Shown here in pieces: positions 24,283 to 29,342 of a DNA stretch of 29,342 bases. The stretch is from an uncultured Oscillibacter sp. (GTDB lineage: Bacteria > Bacillota > Clostridia > Oscillospirales > Oscillospiraceae). Position numbers and translations under genes: made by a program. The stretch's first letter is position 1. Every line of letters starts with the position of its first letter. The DNA is taken from NCBI GenBank assembly GCA_910576845.1, contig CAJTJA010000027.1:1-29342 (forward strand), written 5' to 3'. Under the pieces are notes generated by a model that saw only the letters and a list, made by a program, of their open reading frames with translations, did not search any database and was not told the DNA's origin.

Positions 24283-24852
24283 TTAGAAAGCAATGATTCC
24301 CAAGTGCTCCAGCAGGATTTTCACACCCATAAGGATCAAAATGACGCCTCCGGCCAGCTCAGCCCGGGATTTATAGCGCAGGCCGAAGACGTTGCCTGCC
24401 TTCAGTCCGGCGGCGGAGAGCAGGAAGGTGGTGACGCCGATGAGGGATACGGCGGTGGCAATGCGGACGTCCGGCAGCAGAGCGAAGGTGACTCCCACCG
24501 CAAGGGCGTCAATACTGGTGGCTACGGCCAGAAGGAACATGGTACGGATGGAAAAGGAGCCGTCGTGATATTCGCTGTCCCCGGAAAAGCTTTCCTTGAC
24601 CATGTTTCCGCCGATAAAGGCCAGGAGAAAGAAGGCAATCCAATGGTCAAAAGAGACAATATAGCGCTCAAAGGTGGAACCCAGCAGGAAACCGATGGAG
24701 GGCATCAAGGCCTGAAAGCCGCCGAACCATGCGCCGGTGAGCAGGTAGTGCCGGGGCTGCAGCTTTTGAACGGACAGACCCTTGCAGACGGAAACGGCAA
24801 AGGCATCCATTGAGAGGCCGGCGGCAATGAGGAGCAGTTCAATGATATCCAT
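24283..24852 (-). CDS. mntP: Manganese efflux pump MntP
   Basis: MntP exports Mn2+ and protects from manganese excess. The 189-residue protein has six hydrophobic segments arranged as two similar halves. Each half has the family aspartate signature: LLIAAGLSMDAFAVSVCKG at the start and FLLAVATSIDALAVGVTFAL in the middle. It ends LILMGVKILLEHLGIIAF. The start is ATG 24852, seven bases after GGGAGG. The longer upstream frame lacks a site and begins in the neighbouring gene. It is 76 bases downstream of a same-strand unknown gene, with a structured leader in between. I do not see a yybP-ykoY manganese riboswitch. Confidence 0.95.
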   Translation of the reverse strand: MDIIELLLIAAGLSMDAFAVSVCKGLSVQKLQPRHYLLTGAWFGGFQALMPSIGFLLGSTFERYIVSFDHWIAFFLLAFIGGNMVKESFSGDSEYHDGSFSIRTMFLLAVATSIDALAVGVTFALLPDVRIATAVSLIGVTTFLLSAAGLKAGNVFGLRYKSRAELAGGVILILMGVKILLEHLGIIAF

Positions 24853-24854
24853 TG

Positions 24855-24904
24855 GGGAGCCTCCCGGAATATGTAATTTTAATGGTAACACAACCATATT
24901 CCGG
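24855..24904 (-). promoter_or_regulatory. Structured leader of mntP that can mask the ribosome site
   Basis: On the minus strand CCGGAATATG (24904-24895) pairs perfectly with CATATTCCGG (24873-24864) around a 21-base loop. The loop can also form ATGGT/ACCAT pairs that extend into the stem. The 3' arm ends on the first two G of the ribosome site GGGAGG (24865-24860). That site can instead pair with TCCC (24858-24855) in a small GGGA-GGC-TCCC hairpin. The two folds share bases and exclude each other. No T run follows, so a transcription terminator is unlikely. Confidence 0.5.
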
Positions 24905-24928
24905 CCGCCAATAAATATGACATTGTTT

Positions 24929-25825
24929 TCACGCCAGAAGGTCCAACGCCTTATACTGGGAGACCCGCTCCGCAATTTCATCCCAGTCGGGACCGGAGCA
25001 GATAAAGTCGTAATCGTTCCAGATGCGCTCCAGTTCTGCTTTGATTTGGGGAATATCCTCCAGACATTCCGTGCTGGTACGGACATAGTAATCCGGCAGC
25101 AGTGCGCAGGCAATGATCCCTGTCTCCGGAGTGGGGAGCTGCTGGTTTTGGCTGAGGGCAATTATCATATCCAGGTGGCTGCTGAGGTAGGCGTCGGCTT
25201 CCAGATGGACGCCCATCAGACCGTTGAGGTCAAAAACCTGAAAGGGCGCTCCGATGCCGGAGGAAATCTCGCTTCCGGCGCCCCAGAAGGCCGGGCTGTC
25301 TCCCAGCTCGTAAAGAGCGCCGCTCAGATTCTTCAAGCCGTTGAATTCCTCCTCGGTGGGCAGGCTTTGAAAAGCTTTCAGCGCGGTATCCACAGCCCAG
25401 CCCAACTGTCCCAGCGCTTCGCAGCCGGGGAGAACAGACAGCCGCTCACCCAGTTTTACAAGCCGTGCCAGAGACAAAAGACCCCAGATACGGATTTTGA
25501 TATTCTCCAGGCCATCCGCCTTTTCCTCCACTTGGGCAGGCAGGTCGTTGTAAAGAATGTGTTCGTCCTCCAGATGTCCGATGCGCTCAGAACAGTCATC
25601 CGTCAGCTTTTCACCGACTTTTTCATAGACATCGTCACGGGCGCTGTATACAGTGTCCGCCCGGTGAAGCCACAGCACGGCCCGGTTCATGTCTCCCTGG
25701 TCCATAGCGGTGGTCCCAAGGCTGTAATAAGTCTTGGCCAGACCCGCCCAATCCTTCTTCTTCCGGCACTCTGCCAGCTTCTCCTCAGGGGAGGCGGCTT
25801 CTTTCTTTCCAAATAGTTTAAACAT
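24929..25825 (-). CDS. TPR-like hypothetical protein, 298 residues
   Basis: A soluble protein beginning MFKLFGKKEAASPEEKLAEC. Residues about 15-60 contain a TPR-like helix pair (GLAKTYYSLGTTAMDQGDMNRAVLWLHRAD). The rest is alpha/beta with no recognised domain, ending WDEIAERVSQYKALDLLA. There is no signal peptide. The ATG follows GGAAAGGAAG and the gene has a near-consensus promoter. The promoter is divergent from that of a Sel1-repeat gene, and the two share the intergenic region. Both products are built of helical repeats. It may be co-transcribed with mntP. The function is not known; lack of a secretion signal and the TPR start suggest protein binding. Confidence 0.8.
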   Translation of the reverse strand: MFKLFGKKEAASPEEKLAECRKKKDWAGLAKTYYSLGTTAMDQGDMNRAVLWLHRADTVYSARDDVYEKVGEKLTDDCSERIGHLEDEHILYNDLPAQVEEKADGLENIKIRIWGLLSLARLVKLGERLSVLPGCEALGQLGWAVDTALKAFQSLPTEEEFNGLKNLSGALYELGDSPAFWGAGSEISSGIGAPFQVFDLNGLMGVHLEADAYLSSHLDMIIALSQNQQLPTPETGIIACALLPDYYVRTSTECLEDIPQIKAELERIWNDYDFICSGPDWDEIAERVSQYKALDLLA

Positions 25826-25863
25826 GTTGAACGTCTTCCTTTCCCATGTGGTTGGATGTCAAA

Positions 25864-25892
25864 AATATAGTACGTCCGGCTCAAAAAGTCAA
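25864..25892 (-). promoter_or_regulatory. Promoter of the TPR-like gene
   Basis: On the minus strand TTGACT (25892-25887), 17 bases, TATATT (25869-25864). The -10 is 38 bases before the ATG at 25825. Confidence 0.8.
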
Positions 25893-25925
25893 GGGAGCTC
25901 CGGTGGAAAACAGTGTGCCGGGGGC

Positions 25926-25954
25926 TGGACAAAGTGGTAACTAACTGGTAAAAT
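25926..25954 (+). promoter_or_regulatory. Promoter of the decayed membrane gene and Sel1 gene
   Basis: TGGACA (25926-25931), a 17-base spacer, TAAAAT (25949-25954). It lies back to back with the divergent promoter at 25864-25892, leaving about 33 bases between the two -35 boxes. Confidence 0.65.
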
Positions 25955-26003
25955 CAGCGGTAGGATTTTGCTTGGGCGCTCCTGGAAGATAAGAGGGAGG
26001 CGC

Positions 26004-26389
26004 ATGGAAACGCCGAGAGAGAAAAATCTGGTTTTCTGCGCTGGACATGGAATGTTGCTGCCTATGCGCTGTTGTTTGCGGTGCTGCGGGTCTTGTCATC
26101 CCGGCTTTGGTTTTGTAATACGGGTTCAGCGGAAGAACCATTTCTATTTAAATGGTGGACATGACTCATCCGGTGGTCACATGTGGATCAGAGTGACGGG
26201 GGGAGATGGGGCAGATGGCCGCTGTAGGGTGGAGGCCTTCAGGCCCGGCGGGCTGAACTGGAGTTTTACACTGCCGGGATGCCGCCCAAGGAAGCGATGG
26301 CATAGCTGAGTAGTTATCTTAGCGGAGAGTTTCTGCCGGGAGGAGAGGACCGGAAGCGGATAAAAGACTACATGAAAAGGAGTATTTGA
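26004..26389 (+). pseudogene. Decayed small membrane-protein gene
   Basis: ATG 26004 has GGGAGG a few bases upstream. Its frame reads METPREK and then turns to nonsense at a run of five A. One more A would give METPREKKSGFLRWTWNVAA followed by a hydrophobic segment YALLFAVLRVLSSRLWF. That frame then meets TGA at 26162, TAG at 26225 and TAG at 26303. Between and after these stops it still shows protein-like runs: AELEFYTAGMPPKEAMA and, up to the last TGA at 26387-26389, SGEFLPGGEDRKRIKDYMKR. All segments lie in one frame and end exactly at the start of the Sel1 gene. This suggests a former gene of about 128 residues with one N-terminal membrane span. No family is recognised; part of the likeness may be chance. 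Confidence 0.5.
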
Positions 26390-27640
26390 GTGATGGCAGC
26401 GGTATTGAGCAACGAAGTGAAACAGGCCCTTTTGGATATCTATTACAATGTCCGCACGGGCCGGGGAAAGGAAGCCTTTGCTCTTTTGGAGAAGGCTTCT
26501 GCCGCGGGAGATGGGGACGCGAGCTGTATACTGGCCCGGTGCTACTGCGGCTATCAGTATGTCTGGAGCGGCCATGGCTTCCCGGAGGATGATGATAAGG
26601 CGATCGAGCTGATGCATAAGTCTGTGGAGCAGGGCAGTGCCCTGGGAGTGCTGGTGGCCCTTCGCAGCGGGGAACTGACGCCGTCTCTTCAGAAGAAGAT
26701 GCCGTTCTCAAGTCTTCAGGAGGCTTTCAACGAGGTGGAAACCCTGGCGAAGGAGGGAGACGCCTTTTGTCAGTACGTTATAGGCAACAGCTATTTTTGG
26801 TGGGATTTCCTTCGTATTCAGAATAAAGGCAGGGATTCCTTTGCCAGTCAAGTGGAATTCAAGGAATATTTGAAAGAAAATATTTCCAAGTGCGAGGATT
26901 GGTTCTGGAAAGCCTTCCGGGGCGGTATCCATTTCGCCGCCAACAACCTGAACCGTTACTACACCCAGGGGGATGAGGACATTATCGCCCCCCAGCCGGA
27001 GAAGGCCAAGGATCTGTGGAAGACCGGCGCAGAATTGGGCTATCCCACCCACCAGTTTATTTACGCTGCGGAGCTGAAAAAAGAGGAAAAGTATCAAGAG
27101 GCTCTCCGCTGGTTTCAGGAATCCGCAGCGGCCAACAACGCCGACAGCTGGTATGAGATAGGGTTTCTCTATTGGGAGGGCAAGGGTGTGGAGAAGGACC
27201 CGGTTTCCGCGGTCTCCTGCTATGAGAGGGAACTGGCCCTGGACCCCGATCATATGGGGGCCAACAACCATCTGGGGCGGGCTTATTTCCTGGGTGAAGG
27301 TGTGCCTCAGGATTATGCCAAGGCGTTCCGGCATCTGTCCGTTGCCTATTTTAAGCGAGACAGCAAGTGGGGGGCGTTCTACCTGGCAAAGTGCGCCTTC
27401 AACGGCTGGGGCAGTCCGCAGGACTATGGTCAGGCTCTCCGGTTCCTGAACGATGTGACATGGAAAAATCAGGAGGCAGACTACATGCGGGGCGTAATTT
27501 ATGCCCGGGGCCTGGGCGGCGTGGCCGCGGATATCCCCAAGGGCGTGGCTTTCCTCCAAAAGGCTGGGGATTTTGATAAGGCCAGGGAGGAGCTGCTTCA
27601 TTATAAAAAAACCCTGTTCGGAAAGTGGGTTCGGCGTTGA
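26390..27640 (+). CDS. Sel1-like repeat (SLR/TPR-type) protein
   Basis: The 416-residue protein consists of helical repeats of the Sel1 type, which usually serve as scaffolds for protein complexes. Repeat signatures are SCILARCYCGYQYVWSGHGF..DDDKAIELMHKSVEQGS near the N-terminus, AKDLWKTGAELGYPTHQFI, SWYEIGFLYWEGKGVEKDPV, NHLGRAYFLGEGVPQDYAKA, FYLAKCAFNGWGSPQDYGQA and YMRGVIYARGLGGVAADIPK. No signal peptide or membrane segment is seen, so it is presumably cytoplasmic. The start is GTG 26390, seven bases after AAAAGGAG; ATG 26393 is an alternative. It follows the decayed gene directly (TGAGTGATG), which implies former translational coupling, and ends in a terminator. The binding partner is unknown. 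Confidence 0.9.
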   Translation: MMAAVLSNEVKQALLDIYYNVRTGRGKEAFALLEKASAAGDGDASCILARCYCGYQYVWSGHGFPEDDDKAIELMHKSVEQGSALGVLVALRSGELTPSLQKKMPFSSLQEAFNEVETLAKEGDAFCQYVIGNSYFWWDFLRIQNKGRDSFASQVEFKEYLKENISKCEDWFWKAFRGGIHFAANNLNRYYTQGDEDIIAPQPEKAKDLWKTGAELGYPTHQFIYAAELKKEEKYQEALRWFQESAAANNADSWYEIGFLYWEGKGVEKDPVSAVSCYERELALDPDHMGANNHLGRAYFLGEGVPQDYAKAFRHLSVAYFKRDSKWGAFYLAKCAFNGWGSPQDYGQALRFLNDVTWKNQEADYMRGVIYARGLGGVAADIPKGVAFLQKAGDFDKAREELLHYKKTLFGKWVRR

Positions 27641-27688
27641 GAATCTGCGCTCCGGGGTGCTCGGGATACGGCGGTGGATGAAAAAAGG

Positions 27689-27715
27689 CGGCAGGGCCTC
27701 TGGCTCTGCCGTTTT
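27689..27715 (+). terminator. Intrinsic terminator of the Sel1 gene
   Basis: CGGCAGGGCC (27689-27698) pairs with GGCTCTGCCG (27702-27711): ten pairs including one G-T, with a three-base loop, then TTTT. It is 48 bases after the stop. Confidence 0.88.
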
Positions 27716-27770
27716 ATCCGCGCCATGCGAAAAAATTTGTCCCGGAGAGGAAAACCTACCTGAATTTGTA

Positions 27771-27799
27771 TTGGCTTTCCGGGAAATTTGTGATACAAT
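27771..27799 (+). promoter_or_regulatory. Promoter of the AraC-family regulator
   Basis: TTGGCT (27771-27776), a 17-base spacer and TACAAT (27794-27799), about 40 bases before the chosen GTG. Confidence 0.65.
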
Positions 27800-27838
27800 C
27801 GGTCTATTCCGTTCAGGCGGCAGGAAAGGATGTGGGAC

Positions 27839-28699
27839 GTGATGGAGGATTCCTCCTTTTCCGTCTTCCCCAATGAGAACTTTCTGGATCTGCGGCTCTA
27901 TCAATATGGCTGGGAGCAATGCGCTCCGCTGCACTCCTTCGGCCCTTTTGTCCGTAATCACTACCTGTTCCATTATGTAATCTCAGGCCGTGGCCACTTG
28001 GACAATACGGATCAGGACGGTGTGAGGCGGGACTATGATCTGAAGGCGGATCAGGGTTTTTTGATCTGCCCGGGCCAAATTAACACGTATGTGGCCGATC
28101 AGAATCAGCCCTGGAAATATGTGTGGGTGGAGTTTGACGGTCTCCGGGCGGCGGAGTATGTAGAGAGCGCCGGATTGAATGAGATTCAATCTGTCTATCG
28201 TCCGCAGAGTCCTGCTCAGGGACAGGCCCTGCGGGACATTATGCTCTACATCGCCGAGCATTCCGACGCCTCCAGCCTTAACCTGATCGGACACTTGTTT
28301 TTGTTTTTGGATGCGCTGATCCAGACGTCCTCTACCCGCCGGGCGCTTCACGGTGTTCAGCTTAAGGATTTCTATATTCAGGAAGCGATCACCTATATGG
28401 AACACAACTATCAGCGGGAGCTGACTGTGGAGGAGGTGGCCGATGCATGCAAGCTGAACCGGAGTTATTTCAGCAAGCTTTTTAAAGAGAGCATGGGCTG
28501 CCCGCCTCAGGAATTCCTTATCCGCCTGCGTCTTTCCAAGGCGGCGGACATGATGAAGGGGACGAGCCGGTCCATCGGCAGCATTTCCATTCGGTGCGGG
28601 TATCCTAACCAGCTGCATTTCTCCCGTGCGTTCAAAAAACGCTATGGCGTCTCCCCCAGGGAGTGGCGGGCGCAGAACCGGCTGCAAATGAAAAAGTAA
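27839..28699 (+). CDS. AraC/XylS-family transcriptional regulator with cupin sensor domain
   Basis: The 286-residue protein has an N-terminal AraC-type beta-barrel domain (about 10-155) with FHYVISGRGHLD, ADQGFLICPGQINTYVAD and WKYVWVEFDGL. This pocket often binds sugars or other small ligands. The C-terminal domain (about 180-280) has two helix-turn-helix motifs: TVEEVADACKLNRSYFSKLF and SIGSISIRCGYPNQLHFSRA, then FKKRYGVSPREWR, the AraC signature. GTG 27839 is preferred because AGGAAAGG is nine bases upstream; ATG 27830 touches that site. No obvious target gene lies next to it, so it probably acts elsewhere or on itself. Its ligand cannot be inferred. Confidence 0.94.
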   Translation: MMEDSSFSVFPNENFLDLRLYQYGWEQCAPLHSFGPFVRNHYLFHYVISGRGHLDNTDQDGVRRDYDLKADQGFLICPGQINTYVADQNQPWKYVWVEFDGLRAAEYVESAGLNEIQSVYRPQSPAQGQALRDIMLYIAEHSDASSLNLIGHLFLFLDALIQTSSTRRALHGVQLKDFYIQEAITYMEHNYQRELTVEEVADACKLNRSYFSKLFKESMGCPPQEFLIRLRLSKAADMMKGTSRSIGSISIRCGYPNQLHFSRAFKKRYGVSPREWRAQNRLQMKK

Positions 28700-29029
28700 C
28701 GGTGGAGAGGGTCGCGTTTTAGGAGAGAGCTCTGCTGGAAAACTGGACATTTTCTCCGGCGGAGAGCCGGATGATCCGGCCAGGCCTAGTTTGCATGCAT
28801 AAGAATGGTTTTAATGGTCTGCTTGTTTAACGGATTGAGAGGGGAACTGCCTGCCGCCGGACAAGGCGGCTTTGCGCGGAATATGGGCAGGCCGTCAATG
28901 ATTGCATTTACTGAGTCTGCCGGTGTCCGCTCCTCCGGACCGGCGGATTTTAAGTCAGATCAAGCCGGCGCCGCAGCGAGGTATGCGGGACAACGCTCAG
29001 AAAGTTTAAAAGTAGCTTTAAAGACAAAG
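28700..29029. other. Non-coding region between the AraC gene and rpsU terminator
   Basis: About 330 bases with no supported gene. The plus frame at 28805 runs through the rpsU terminator and antisense to rpsU, so I reject it. GC-rich inverted repeats are present, including GCCGCC (28853-28858) with GGCGGC (28865-28870). The palindrome TGCATGCA lies near 28792. Confidence 0.6.
28919..28951 (+). terminator. Possible terminator of the AraC regulator gene
   Basis: GCCGG (28919-28923) with CCGGC (28940-28944), and an inner TCCG/CGGA stem, are followed by GGATTTT. It lies 220 bases after the stop and has a short T run, so support is weak. Confidence 0.35.
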
Positions 29030-29059
29030 AAAAAGCACGATTTTTCAATCGTGCTTTTT
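29030..29059. terminator. Strong terminator after rpsU
   Basis: AAAAAGCACGATT (29030-29042) and AATCGTGCTTTTT (29047-29059) form a perfect 13-base stem with loop TTTC. T runs are present on both strands. It lies 43 bases after the rpsU stop and can also stop read-through from the left. Confidence 0.95.
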
Positions 29060-29102
29060 AGAAGATTAAATGAAATTGTGTCAGGGAATTTTCAAACAGC
29101 GC

Positions 29103-29285
29103 TTAGAAATAACGCTTCTTGTTTTTGCGGGCAGCCTCAGACTTCTTGCGCCGCTTTACGCTGGGACTCTCATAATGCTCTCTTTTCCGGACCTCGGCCA
29201 GAACGCCGGCCTTGGCACAGCTGCGCTTAAAACGCTTCAGCGCACTGTCAATGGATTCATTTTCCTTCACATGGATCTCAGACAT
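29103..29285 (-). CDS. rpsU: 30S ribosomal protein S21
   Basis: The 60-residue basic protein begins MSEIHVKENESIDSALKRFK and continues RSCAKAGVLAEVRKREHYES, the S21 signature, with a lysine/arginine-rich tail ending KNKKRYF. bS21 sits on the 30S platform near the 3' end of 16S rRNA and helps mRNA recruitment. GGAGGGAGGG lies nine bases before the ATG. The gene is complete; its promoter is beyond the window. Confidence 0.98.
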   Translation of the reverse strand: MSEIHVKENESIDSALKRFKRSCAKAGVLAEVRKREHYESPSVKRRKKSEAARKNKKRYF

Positions 29286-29342
29286 CTATATTTTCCCTCC
29301 CTCCGAGGTATCCGGCTATTTCCAGGATACTTTAAGGGCCAT

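Noticed and set aside
24853..25161. Upstream extension of mntP
   Set aside because: It overlaps the neighbouring gene out of frame; ATG 24852 has a good ribosome site and matches the family N-terminus.
25968..26309. A 113-codon plus frame in the decayed region
   Set aside because: Its peptide is cysteine-rich nonsense; the neighbouring frame carries the membrane span and charged C-terminus.
28805..29230. A 141-codon plus-strand frame
   Set aside because: It reads through a strong 13-base-stem terminator and antisense to rpsU.
1..29342. CRISPR arrays, tRNA genes, insertion sequences or phage genes
   Set aside because: No regularly spaced repeats, cloverleaf genes, transposase motifs or phage structural genes were seen on either strand by eye.

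Overview
The window looks like chromosomal DNA of a high-GC member of the Clostridia, most likely the Oscillospiraceae (the Flavonifractor / Oscillibacter / Lawsonibacter type). Reasons: a single-chain pyruvate:ferredoxin oxidoreductase, GC-rich codons, strong AGGAGG ribosome sites with frequent TTG and GTG starts, and a conserved Gram-positive housekeeping cluster in which nadD is fused to yqeK. The species cannot be named from this sequence. I saw no tRNA, rRNA, CRISPR array, intact insertion sequence or phage gene.

Left third (1-13176): the N-terminal 828 codons of nifJ lie on the minus strand. From a promoter in the shared intergenic region, a long plus-strand cluster runs smc, a tiny membrane ORF, ftsY, a zinc-ribbon gene, rph, rdgB, a small unknown gene, yhbY, nadD-yqeK, an LCP cell-wall ligase and rsfS. 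It closes with a clear terminator. The products cover chromosome organisation, membrane targeting, RNA processing and ribosome maturation, nucleotide-pool cleaning, NAD synthesis and wall-polymer attachment.

Middle (13177-24281): a 300-base hairpin-rich non-coding stretch precedes minus-strand genes: a soluble three-PAS hybrid histidine kinase, a monocistronic 81-residue unknown, a MATE exporter, and a block of response regulator, sensor kinase, membrane-anchored unknown and VanY-type D,D-carboxypeptidase. A 12-base motif recurs upstream of both the regulator and the carboxypeptidase, so the block may form a VanRS/VanY-like wall-responsive unit. Divergent from the regulator is a DUF4397 protein with proline/glycine repeats, whose ribosome site is separated from its start by a perfect hairpin.

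Right part (24252-29342): mntP (Mn2+ export) with a structured leader; a TPR-like unknown; a divergently transcribed Sel1-repeat protein preceded by a decayed small membrane-protein gene; an AraC-family regulator; a stretch without genes; and rpsU at the edge.

Most of the window is ordinary core genome. The parts that merit attention are the regulator/carboxypeptidase/DUF4397 locus with its shared motif and folded leader, the mntP leader, and two small membrane-protein genes that look broken by frameshifts.
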